This document shows positions 1 through 5,726 of a stretch of DNA of 5,726 bases, piece after piece. The position numbers were made by a program, and so were the translations under genes. Numbering within the stretch: the first letter of the stretch is position 1; each line of letters opens with the position of its first letter. This DNA comes from an uncultured Oscillibacter sp. GTDB taxonomy: Bacteria; Bacillota; Clostridia; Oscillospirales; Oscillospiraceae. The notes under the pieces were generated by a model that searched no databases, was not told the DNA's origin, and saw only the letters and a program-made list of their open reading frames with translations. The stretch is taken from the NCBI GenBank assembly GCA_937884915.1, contig CALAAN010000121.1, positions 1 to 5,726 of the forward strand. Direction: 5' to 3'.

Positions 1-442
1 TTTCGCCCATCGGCGCGAACGCGATGGTCCCCTCGACCTCGCCGTCGTCCTGCAAAACGTCGCCGTTCGGGAACGCGCAGGTGATCGTCGTGTGGAAGTG
101 GGCGCGGCGGTCGGCCTGCCCGTGCAGCATCTGCAAAAGCAGCCGGTAGCGGCCGGTGTCGTCCAGCCCCTCGCCGCCAAAGCGCGCGCTGTAAACGCCC
201 GGGCCGCCGTTCAGCGCGTTCACGCACAGGCCCGAATCATCCGCGATGGCGGGAAGCTTCGTCGCCTCCATGACGGCCTTGGCCTTCAAAAGTGAGTTCT
301 CCGCGAAGGTCTCGCCGGTCTCCTCGACCTCGATCTTCACGCCGAGGTCGGCTTCCGACACGACCTCCACGCCGAGCTCGCCCAGAATGGCGCTCATTTC
401 CTTCAATTTCTTGGGGTTCTGCGTTGCCAGAACAAATTTCAT
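1..442 (-). CDS. rdgB: RdgB/HAM1-family dITP/XTP pyrophosphatase (3' end beyond window)
   Basis: Non-canonical purine NTP pyrophosphatase. By family knowledge it hydrolyses dITP, ITP and XTP to monophosphate plus pyrophosphate in the cytoplasm, keeping deaminated purines out of DNA and RNA. The first 147 codons are present; the family usually has about 195-205 residues, so roughly 50 C-terminal residues, including the expected GFGYDP and SHR motifs, lie off the left edge. Visible family motifs are TQNPKK (residues 7-12, phosphate-binding start), ETGETFAEN (41-49), ADDSGL (67-72, with the catalytic-type Asp pair 68/69), GGPGVYSARF (79-88) and RRAHF (112-116). The ATG is preceded by GGGAGG six to seven bases upstream, and the start MKFVLATQNPKK fits the family N-terminus. 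The gene begins two bases after the stop of the preceding small gene, and its Shine-Dalgarno lies inside that gene's last codons, which suggests translational coupling. No damage is seen in the visible part. Confidence 0.96.
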   Translation of the reverse strand, partial: MKFVLATQNPKKLKEMSAILGELGVEVVSEADLGVKIEVEETGETFAENSLLKAKAVMEATKLPAIADDSGLCVNALNGGPGVYSARFGGEGLDDTGRYRLLLQMLHGQADRRAHFHTTITCAFPNGDVLQDDGEVEGTIAFAPMGE

Positions 443-444
443 CG

Positions 445-825
445 TCAAACCTCCCACGGGTCTTTTTCCCGTCTTTTTCTGCTCTTTTCTTCGCGCTTTT
501 CTTCCTCGCGCTGCGCCTTGCGCTCTTCGCGCTGCGCGCTCATCTTTTCCTGCCAGGCAGTGAACTTTTTATCCAGCTTGTCGAGCGTCCACTCGATCTC
601 CGGCACGGGGACAATGACCGCCTTGCAGCTCTCGCAGTAGTACGCAGGGGTATTTCCTCCAAACAGTCCTGCCTTGACAAGCATGACCGTATTCTCGTCA
701 TCATAGCTCGACCCTATGATGCCATCCTCCCCGCGTCCCACCCACTCGACGTGATTGCGGTAAGCGGGAATCACGCCATCTCGCATTTCCTTTCCGCAAT
801 AGGGGCAAACAGAAGTAATTTCCAT
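445..825 (-). CDS. Small four-cysteine protein, DUF6487-like zinc ribbon with charged C-terminal tail
   Basis: A 126-residue protein of unknown function. Residues 7-10 (CPYC, followed by GKEM) and 64-67 (CESC) form two CxxC knuckles, the arrangement expected for one zinc ribbon. The opening CPYCGKEM-DG-I and the later YYCESCK resemble, from memory, the DUF6487 type of small zinc-ribbon proteins; this was not checked by a search. Residues 76-92 could form a helix with hydrophobic and charged residues (EIEWTLDKLDKKFTAW). Residues 93-121 are almost entirely Lys, Arg, Glu, Gln and Ala, a probable charged single helix, ending DPWEV. No signal peptide or membrane segment is seen, so it is probably cytoplasmic. 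The ATG follows AAAGGAG with about six bases of spacing. It sits 41 bases after ftsY and two bases before rdgB, so it is probably in the same operon. The intact frame, ribosome binding site and zinc knuckles argue that it is a real gene. A role in metal, nucleic acid or protein binding is possible, but none can be assigned. Confidence 0.88.
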   Translation of the reverse strand: MEITSVCPYCGKEMRDGVIPAYRNHVEWVGRGEDGIIGSSYDDENTVMLVKAGLFGGNTPAYYCESCKAVIVPVPEIEWTLDKLDKKFTAWQEKMSAQREERKAQREEEKREEKSRKRREKDPWEV

Positions 826-866
826 ATTCGTCTCCTTTTTGTCTCGAGGGTTTATGCTTTCTTATT

Positions 867-1736
867 TTAAATCAGCGCCTTGACGTAGTCCTCCGCGTTG
901 AACGGCTGGAGATCGTCGATTCCCTCGCCGAGGCCGACGTACTTGACCGGCACGCCGAGTTCCTGTGCGATGGCAACGCAGATGCCGCCCTTAGCCGTGC
1001 CGTCGAGCTTCGTCAGGATGATGCCCGTCAGGCCCGCCGTCTCGCGGAAGACCTTGGCCTGCTGCAATCCGTTCTGCCCCGTCGTCGCGTCGAGCACCAA
1101 AAGCGTCTCCTTCGCGGCGTCAGGCAGCTCGCGGTCGATGATCTTGCGGAGCTTCGAGAGCTCGTTCATCAGGTTTACCTTGTTATGAAGTCTGCCCGCT
1201 GTGTCGCAGAGGACAACGTCGACATTTCTTGCCTTCGCCGCGGCGAGCGAGTCGAACAGCACCGCGCCGGGGTCCGCACCCTCCTTTGACCGGACGATCT
1301 CGCACTCGGCGCGGTTCGCCCAGATTTCGAGCTGATCCGCCGCCGCCGCGCGGAACGTGTCTGCCGCGCACAGCAGTACGCGCTTGCCCTCGCCCTTCAG
1401 GCGGTGGGCGATCTTGCCAATGGACGTGGTCTTGCCCACGCCGTTCACGCCGATGACCAGCACGACACTGGGTTTGGTCGATAAGTTGAGCGCAGTGTCG
1501 CCCACGTTCAGCTTTTCGATCAGGATCTCGCGCAGCGCCTGCTTGACACCCTCGCCGCTCTGGATGCTCTTCTGATACACGACGTCGCGCAGCTTTTTCA
1601 CCGCGTCGTGCGCGACCGCCGCGCCGAGGTCGGCCATAATGAGGCTATCCTCGAGCTCGTCGTAGAATTCGTCGTCGATGGTCTCCCACACGATGGTGTC
1701 AAACCACGCCTTTTTGATCTTTGCAAAAATACCCAT
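867..1736 (-). CDS. ftsY: Signal recognition particle receptor FtsY (SRP-family GTPase)
   Basis: Receptor that docks the SRP (Ffh plus RNA) with its ribosome-nascent chain at the membrane and hands it to SecYEG. The two GTPases activate each other. The protein has 289 residues with a short N-terminal amphipathic start (MGIFAKIKKAWF, a likely membrane-contact helix), an N domain (about 20-85, with LEDSLIMADLG) and a G domain (about 90-289). GTPase motifs are all present: G1 GVNGVGKTT (96-104), the insertion-box motif DTFRAAA (126-132), G3 DTAGR (178-182), G4 TKLDG (242-246) and G5 GLGE (268-271), with LDATTGQ (215-221) in between. There is no acidic A domain. The N-terminus is about 28 residues shorter than B. 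subtilis FtsY as I recall it, removing most of the region around helix alphaN1. The ATG is supported by GAGGAG six bases upstream; the same frame has a stop codon eight codons upstream and no other start before it. It lies 17 bases after the smc stop, in the same operon. Ffh itself would be a close alternative, but the lack of an M domain excludes it. Confidence 0.97.
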   Translation of the reverse strand: MGIFAKIKKAWFDTIVWETIDDEFYDELEDSLIMADLGAAVAHDAVKKLRDVVYQKSIQSGEGVKQALREILIEKLNVGDTALNLSTKPSVVLVIGVNGVGKTTSIGKIAHRLKGEGKRVLLCAADTFRAAAADQLEIWANRAECEIVRSKEGADPGAVLFDSLAAAKARNVDVVLCDTAGRLHNKVNLMNELSKLRKIIDRELPDAAKETLLVLDATTGQNGLQQAKVFRETAGLTGIILTKLDGTAKGGICVAIAQELGVPVKYVGLGEGIDDLQPFNAEDYVKALI

Positions 1737-1753
1737 TTGTTTCTCCTCGCGCT

Positions 1754-4700
1754 TTATTCCTTAATGTTGAGTTCCTTCGCCATGTCGTTCATATTGATCG
1801 TCAGCACTTTACTCACGCCGCGCTCCTGCATCGTAACGCCGTAAAGGACGTCCGCTGCCTCCATCGTGCCGCGGCGGTGCGTGATGACGATAAACTGCGT
1901 TTTACTCGTGATGCGGCGCATGTAATTCGCAACCCTCACCACGTTCGGCTCATCGAGCGCCGCCTCGATCTCATCCATGACGCAGAACGGCGTCGGATGG
2001 ACCTTCAGGATGGCGAAGTACAGCGCGATGGCGACGAACGCCTTTTCGCCGCCCGAGAGCAGCGTGATGGTCTTGAGCGCCTTGCCCGGCGGCTGGACCT
2101 TGATCTCGATGCCGCAGGAGAGCACGTCGTTCTCGTCCTCGAGCTCGAGCGTCGCCTTGCCGCCGCCGAACAGCTCCAAAAACGTCTCCTGGAAGCTCTC
2201 GCGGATGAGCGCGAACTGCTCTTTGAAGATGACGGTCATCTCGCCCGTGATGCTGTCGATCACGCCGACGAGCTCGCTCTTCGCCTTTTCCACGTCGTCG
2301 CGCTGGGTCGTGAGGTAGGTGTAGCGCGTGTTCACGCGCTCGAATTCCTCGATCGCGCCGACATTGACCGCGCCAAGGCCGCTGATGGCGCGCTTGAGCT
2401 CGCCGATGCGGCGGCTCGCCTTGGCGACGCTCTCGAGCTCGATGCGCTGCTCCTGCGCGGCGGAGTGCGACAGCTCGTAGTTCTCCCACAGCTTGTCGAG
2501 AATTTGCTGCTCCTCCATCGCGCTCGTCGCGCGCTTCTGCTCGAGCTTGCTGACGCTGCGCTCAACGTTGAGCACGTTTTCGTTTAGCTCGCGGCCGCGG
2601 CGGTCGCTCTGACTGCGCTCGGCTTCGAGTGCGAGCTTCGCTTTCGAAAGCTCTTCGAGTTCGGCGCGCTTTTGCGCCATCTTGCCGTTCAGCGCGGCGA
2701 TCTCGGCTTCATGCGTGCCGATCTCGCGCTGCGACTGCTCGCTTGCGGCCTTGTACTTCTCGATGAGAGCGCGTCTGCTCTGCTCGTCGCCCTGCATCTG
2801 GGCGCGCAGACCCTCCAAGTTCGCGAGTGACTTTTCCGTCGTTTCGCGCTCGGCGGCGTAGCCTGCGAGCGCGCTCTTCTTCTCGGCGATCTCATCGCCG
2901 AGGCGCGAGGTCGAACGCAGCAACTCGCTCTGGCCGGAAAGACTCTTTTCCGCCTGCGCGCGCAGCTCGCCCGCCTCTTTTTCCTGTGAAAGCGCGAGCG
3001 CTTCCTTTTCCTCCGCCGTGCGCTTTACCTCACCACGGCGGCGCGCGATGGTCTCGCGCTCGGTATCCAGACTCTCGAGCCGCTCGCGCAGCGACGAGAG
3101 CAGTAAGTCATAGTGATTTTTGTCGCCCTGCAATTTAAGCACGGCGTCCTCCGCCGCGCGCTGCTGGCCCTGCGCGACCTCTAACTCGTAGCGCGCCTTG
3201 GCAAGCTCGCGTTTGGCTTCCTCGGCGGCCTTGGCGGCGAGGTCGAGCTTTTCGGCAAGGCTGCCGCGCCGCGCCGTCAGCTCGCGCAGCTCGCCCGCGC
3301 GGCTCAGAATACCCGCGCTGCGGGAGATCGAGCCGCCCGTCATCGAGCCGCCGCGGTTCAGGACCTGACCGTCGAGCGTCACGATGCGGAACGCGTTCGA
3401 GAACCGGCGCGAGATCGTGATCCCGCAGTCGAGGTCTTCGACCACGACTGTGCGGCCGAGCAGATTTTTGAAAATGCCGTCGTATTCGCGGTCGTATTCC
3501 ACCAGCTCGCTCGCAAGGCCGACGTAGCCGTATTCGTTCTGCACACGCGCGTCGCGCAGCGCCTCGCCGCGGATCGACGAGAGCGGCAGGAACGTCGCGC
3601 GTCCGCCGTCGCGCTGCTTGAGTAACTGGATGGCGCTCTTCGCATCCTCCTCGCGCTCGACGACGATGTTCTGCAAGCCTGCGCCTAGCGCGATCTCGAT
3701 CGCGACGGCATACTTTTTGTCGACCTTCATCAAATTGGCGACCGGCCCGCGCACGCCGCGCAGCGCCTTGCGCTCCGACGCCTGCATGACCGTGCGCACC
3801 GCCTTGTTGAAGCCTTCGTACTCCTTTTCCATCTCGCTGAGCAGGCGGATACGGGAATCAAGGTTGTTCATCTCCATTGTGAGGGAAACGTGCTTTTCGC
3901 CCGTCTCCTTCTCGCGCTCGACGCGTCCCTGCATCTTCATCGTGTGGCCCGCGATGATGTTGCGGATGGCGTCGGCCTCCTCCTGCGCGGTCTCGAGCGC
4001 CTTGCGGTTCTCCGCGGCACTCTTTCGCGTGTCGGAAAGCTGAGTCTCTTCGCTCTCCTGCTCGGCGGTGATGGCGCTCTCGCGCTCGTCCATTTCCGAA
4101 AGCGTCGAGCGCAGGGCCGCGACCTCGGCGCGGCTGTCCGCCGCAGCGGACAGGGCCAGCGCCTCGCGCCCGCGCAGGGTCTCGGCCTCGCTTGCGGCCT
4201 CGCCCGCGTTTTTCGACAACTCCTCTGCCTGCTTGAGCAGCGCGGCGAGCGCCGTTTCAACTTCGTTTTTGCTCTGTTCCAGCTCTTCGATGCGCGCGCG
4301 CTGCTGCGCGATCTGCGCATCCATCGAGCCCACGCGGTCAGACTGGCTCCTGAGCTCCTCCTCCACGCGCGCGATGTTCTCTTCATTGTGCGCGATGCCC
4401 GTTTGCAGCACCGCGACGGCGGATTCCTGCTCCTTCACCTGAGAATCGAGCTCCGAGAGCTGCGCGCGCTTTTCCTCCTGCGCGATGTCGTTCTCGTGGA
4501 TGCGCGCGGAAAACTGCTCCGACGCGGCGTACAACGCCTCTAAGTCCGCGTTCGCTTTTTTGAACTCCTCGCGCGCGAGCGACAGGTCGGTGTCGAGCTT
4601 GATGGCGTTCGTCTTGAGCGTTTCCAGATTTTCAAGCCACACGGAAATTTCCAAAAGGCGCAGCTCATCGCGATAGATGAGGTACTGCTTCGCCGTCTCC

Positions 4701-5329
4701 GCCTGTGCGCGCAGGGGTTCGACCTGCAGCTCAAGCTCGGCGATCTTGTCATTGATGCGCACTAAATTCTCTTCCGTGCGCTCCAATTTACGCTCCGTTT
4801 CCTCCTTGCGGTAGCGGAAGCGCGAAATGCCCGCCGCCTCTTCAAAGATCTCGCGGCGGTCGCCGCTCTTCTGCGAGAGAATCTCGTCGATGCGGCCCTG
4901 GCCGATGATGGAATAGCCCTCGCGGCCCATACCGGTATCCATAAAAAGCTCGTTCACGTCGCGCAGGCGCACGGACTGCTTGTTGATATAGTATTCCGAT
5001 TCGCCGCTGCGGTAGTACCGGCGCGTGACGGCGACCTCGGTCTCCTCCATGCTGGGGAAGATGTGCTCGGTATTGTCGAGCACGAGCGTCACCTGCGCAA
5101 AACCCATCTGATTGCGCGTTTCCGTGCCGCCGAAGATGACGTCCTCCATCTTCGCACCGCGCAGCGACTTGCTCGACTGCTCGCCCATGACCCAGCGGAT
5201 GGCGTCCGAAATATTCGATTTGCCGCTTCCGTTCGGCCCGACGATGGCGGTGATGTCCTCACCGAAGTTGAGCACCGTCTTGTCCGGGAAGCTTTTGAAG
5301 CCCTGGATCTCCAATGCCTTTAAGTACAC
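1754..5329 (-). CDS. smc: Chromosome segregation protein Smc (condensin ATPase)
   Basis: Bacterial condensin subunit. By family knowledge it dimerises, binds ScpA/ScpB and uses ATP to extrude DNA loops and align sister chromosome arms from the origin region. The 1191 residues match the usual size (B. subtilis about 1186). The N-terminal head carries Walker A GPNGSGKS (31-38), the R-loop region SLRGAKMEDVIF (55-66), the Q-loop GQGRIDEIL (143-151) and EEAAGISRFRYR (163-174). A first long coiled coil, rich in Glu, Arg, Ala and Gln, runs to about residue 515. The hinge covers about 525-670, from GPVANLM (528-534) to the conserved glycine motif GGSMTGGS (660-667). The returning coiled coil extends to about 1000. 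The C-terminal head has the ABC signature LSGGEK (1091-1096), Walker B FCVMDE with D1119 and E1120, the D-loop ALDE and the switch residue in ITHRRGT. No interruption is seen. The start is GTG: it has AAGGAGG nine bases upstream and gives the typical (M)YLKALEIQGFKSF N-terminus. It is the first gene of the cluster and ends 17 bases before ftsY, an order common in Firmicutes. rnc, often directly upstream, is not in the window. Confidence 0.98.
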   Translation of the reverse strand: MYLKALEIQGFKSFPDKTVLNFGEDITAIVGPNGSGKSNISDAIRWVMGEQSSKSLRGAKMEDVIFGGTETRNQMGFAQVTLVLDNTEHIFPSMEETEVAVTRRYYRSGESEYYINKQSVRLRDVNELFMDTGMGREGYSIIGQGRIDEILSQKSGDRREIFEEAAGISRFRYRKEETERKLERTEENLVRINDKIAELELQVEPLRAQAETAKQYLIYRDELRLLEISVWLENLETLKTNAIKLDTDLSLAREEFKKANADLEALYAASEQFSARIHENDIAQEEKRAQLSELDSQVKEQESAVAVLQTGIAHNEENIARVEEELRSQSDRVGSMDAQIAQQRARIEELEQSKNEVETALAALLKQAEELSKNAGEAASEAETLRGREALALSAAADSRAEVAALRSTLSEMDERESAITAEQESEETQLSDTRKSAAENRKALETAQEEADAIRNIIAGHTMKMQGRVEREKETGEKHVSLTMEMNNLDSRIRLLSEMEKEYEGFNKAVRTVMQASERKALRGVRGPVANLMKVDKKYAVAIEIALGAGLQNIVVEREEDAKSAIQLLKQRDGGRATFLPLSSIRGEALRDARVQNEYGYVGLASELVEYDREYDGIFKNLLGRTVVVEDLDCGITISRRFSNAFRIVTLDGQVLNRGGSMTGGSISRSAGILSRAGELRELTARRGSLAEKLDLAAKAAEEAKRELAKARYELEVAQGQQRAAEDAVLKLQGDKNHYDLLLSSLRERLESLDTERETIARRRGEVKRTAEEKEALALSQEKEAGELRAQAEKSLSGQSELLRSTSRLGDEIAEKKSALAGYAAERETTEKSLANLEGLRAQMQGDEQSRRALIEKYKAASEQSQREIGTHEAEIAALNGKMAQKRAELEELSKAKLALEAERSQSDRRGRELNENVLNVERSVSKLEQKRATSAMEEQQILDKLWENYELSHSAAQEQRIELESVAKASRRIGELKRAISGLGAVNVGAIEEFERVNTRYTYLTTQRDDVEKAKSELVGVIDSITGEMTVIFKEQFALIRESFQETFLELFGGGKATLELEDENDVLSCGIEIKVQPPGKALKTITLLSGGEKAFVAIALYFAILKVHPTPFCVMDEIEAALDEPNVVRVANYMRRITSKTQFIVITHRRGTMEAADVLYGVTMQERGVSKVLTINMNDMAKELNIKE

Positions 5330-5338
5330 GAGCGATAT

Positions 5339-5345
5339 CCTCCTT
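5339..5345 (-). promoter_or_regulatory. Shine-Dalgarno sequence supporting the GTG start of smc
   Basis: On the minus strand AAGGAGG lies nine bases before the GTG at 5329-5327. This seven-base match to the 16S rRNA tail decides for the non-ATG start. There is no ATG in frame near the conserved N-terminus, and starting later would remove the beta-strand (LKALEIQGFKSF) that builds the ATPase head. Confidence 0.85.
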
Positions 5346-5355
5346 GGAAAAAGGC

Positions 5356-5384
5356 GTCATCCCCCACGATAAGGGTATAATGAC
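5356..5384 (-). promoter_or_regulatory. Possible weak hairpin in the smc leader
   Basis: GTCAT (5356-5360) and ATGAC (5380-5384) are inverted repeats of five base pairs. A CCC/GGG match inside (5361-5365 against 5373-5375) could extend the stem across unpaired bases. It falls in the leader between the predicted transcription start and the ribosome binding site and ends 10 bases before the Shine-Dalgarno. It could be a chance pairing. No T tract follows, so it is not a terminator, and no known riboswitch or protein leader was recognised. Confidence 0.25.
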
Positions 5385-5400
5385 ACATTTTGACTAATAC

Positions 5401-5429
5401 TATATATCATTTTTCCGCCGCCTTTTCAA
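5401..5429 (-). promoter_or_regulatory. Predicted sigma-A-type promoter for the smc-ftsY-rdgB operon
   Basis: Reading the minus strand, TTGAAA (5429-5424) is separated by exactly 17 bases from TATATA (5406-5401). A TG one base before the -10 box gives an extended -10 element. The surroundings are far more AT-rich than the flanking coding sequence. Transcription would start near 5394, giving a leader of about 65 bases before the GTG. It lies just downstream of two terminators and is the only good promoter candidate for the minus-strand cluster. A TATAGT shifted by a few bases is a possible alternative -10. Confidence 0.65.
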
Positions 5430-5453
5430 GTAGATTCCATGAACAAAGCGCAA

Positions 5454-5475
5454 AAAGACGCCCGAAGGCGTCTTT
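5454..5475 (-). terminator. Intrinsic terminator with UUCG tetraloop, probably bidirectional
   Basis: A perfect nine-base-pair stem, AAAGACGCC (5454-5462) with GGCGTCTTT (5467-5475), encloses a four-base loop. On the minus strand it reads GACGCC-TTCG-GGCGTC-TTTTT, a C(UUCG)G tetraloop followed by a run of five T, which is the textbook intrinsic terminator form. On the plus strand the loop is CGAA and the tail is TTTCTTTG, so it may also work, more weakly, in that direction. CAAAG (5444-5448) and CTTTG (5476-5480) could add an outer helix. It ends 25 bases before the -35 box of the smc promoter, so it would stop minus-strand transcription arriving from the right. Confidence 0.85.
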
Positions 5476-5485
5476 CTTTGTCTTC

Positions 5486-5511
5486 AAAAAAGCTGCCAAG
5501 GCAGCTTTTTT
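5486..5511 (-). terminator. Second intrinsic terminator, symmetric and bidirectional
   Basis: AAAAAAGCTGC (5486-5496) and GCAGCTTTTTT (5501-5511) are perfect inverted repeats of 11 base pairs around CAAG, or 12 base pairs with a two-base loop. Both strands give a GC-rich stem followed by six T, so the element should terminate in either direction. It lies 10 bases from the UUCG terminator and is met first by minus-strand transcripts from the right. The two form a tandem terminator between an upstream unit and the smc operon. Confidence 0.85.
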
Positions 5512-5541
5512 GAGAAAGTTTCGCTGCGCTTCGTGCCTTGC

Positions 5542-5673
5542 CGCCCAAAGGGGCGTCTGCGACATTGCACCGTCGCGGCATTACGATTCCCGCGCCCATT
5601 TAGGCGCGCCAATCGTGCCGCTTCCTCGAAAACGGCTCGCTGTTTCCGCCACAGGCGGCGCTTCACCGTTTTC
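5542..5673. repeat. Cluster of inverted repeats, candidate structured intergenic element
   Basis: A run of hairpin-forming palindromes fills this non-coding stretch. (a) CGCCC 5542-5546 with GGGCG 5551-5555. (b) GCGAC 5559-5563 with GTCGC 5572-5576. (c) A compound stem: GCGGC 5575-5579 with GCCGC 5617-5621, ACGATT 5583-5588 with AATCGT 5611-5616, and GCGCC 5592-5596 with GGCGC 5603-5607, together 16 base pairs with a three-base bulge and a 3x3 internal loop. (d) GAAAACGG 5628-5635 with CCGTTTTC 5666-5673, enclosing CCGCC 5646-5650 with GGCGG 5654-5658. Stems b and c share two bases, so they may alternate. On the minus strand the series runs straight into the tandem terminators, which would suit the 3' part of a structured transcript. 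It could instead be a dispersed intergenic repeat. No second copy exists in the window and I do not recognise a known RNA family. Confidence 0.5.
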
Positions 5674-5726
5674 CGCTTCGCGCAAAGTGTTTTCTGCCAC
5701 GCACACACCCCAGGGTGGCTTCTCTT
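5674..5726. other. Right-edge intergenic sequence, no gene recognised
   Basis: With the elements listed from 5330 onwards, this completes about 400 bases without a convincing gene. The only extra structure is a short palindrome near the edge: GCCAC (5696-5700) with GTGGC (5715-5719), with CACCCC/GGGTG-like complementarity inside. The element may continue past the window, so its true boundary is unknown. Confidence 0.4.

Noticed and set aside
826..866. Possible terminator or promoter between ftsY and the zinc-ribbon gene
   Set aside because: Only a CTCGAG palindrome is seen, with no stem plus T tract and no paired -35/-10 boxes, so the genes are taken as one operon.
246..870. Two overlapping plus-strand open frames opposite rdgB and the zinc-ribbon gene
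   Set aside because: The minus-strand genes here have ribosome binding sites and recognisable motifs. The plus-strand products do not, and they overlap each other in different frames.
1721..2587. Long plus-strand open frame of 288 codons opposite the 3' part of smc
   Set aside because: It lies antisense to smc and ftsY, whose sequences are fully constrained there. The product is a repetitive Ala/Leu/Arg/Asp/Glu mixture, the usual mirror of a GC-rich coiled-coil gene.
3890..4543. Plus-strand open frame of 217 codons opposite the first smc coiled coil
   Set aside because: Low-complexity Leu/Arg/Ala product antisense to smc with no domain; a codon-bias shadow.
5484..5708. Open frame of 74 codons on the minus strand upstream of smc
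   Set aside because: Its last codons and stop lie inside the symmetric terminator hairpin and its body spans the cluster of palindromes. The product is very rich in Arg and Lys with no recognisable domain, and I see no good ribosome binding site. It is better explained as chance in a GC-rich structured region, although a short peptide cannot be fully excluded.
1..5726. CRISPR array, tRNA, rRNA or insertion sequence
   Set aside because: No regularly spaced direct repeats, tRNA-like cloverleaf with CCA end, rRNA sequence or transposase frame was seen on either strand.

Overview
The window looks like chromosomal housekeeping DNA from a GC-rich member of the Firmicutes, most likely class Clostridia (an Oscillospiraceae-like lineage is my guess). 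This rests on strong AGGAGG-type ribosome binding sites, a Smc and an FtsY that resemble the Bacillus/Clostridium proteins as I remember them, an FtsY without the long acidic N-terminal domain of proteobacteria, and the gene order smc-ftsY-rdgB. No database search was possible, so the taxonomy is inference.

All four genes lie on the minus strand and read from right to left as one tight cluster. They are smc (chromosome condensin, complete, GTG start), ftsY (signal recognition particle receptor, complete, 17 bases after smc), a small four-cysteine protein resembling zinc ribbons of the DUF6487 type (complete, 41 bases after ftsY), and the first 147 codons of rdgB/HAM1 (dITP/XTP pyrophosphatase, 2 bases after the small gene and cut by the left edge). 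Each gene has its own Shine-Dalgarno sequence and no terminator is visible between them, so they are probably co-transcribed. The products serve unrelated tasks (chromosome organisation, membrane protein targeting, nucleotide pool cleaning), as is common in housekeeping operons.

The right end, about 400 bases beyond the smc start, holds no convincing gene. Going leftwards along the minus strand it contains a 160-200 base stretch dense in inverted repeats, then two perfect hairpins with T tracts that look like tandem intrinsic terminators (one with a UUCG loop). A promoter-like TTGAAA-17-TATATA sequence with an extended -10 TG follows, then a leader of about 65 bases ending in the smc ribosome binding site. 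This layout insulates the smc operon from upstream transcription.

I did not find an obviously new biological system. The points most worth a second look are the multi-hairpin intergenic element, an FtsY whose N-terminal regulatory helix region appears shortened, and the uncharacterised four-cysteine protein that seems translationally coupled to rdgB.
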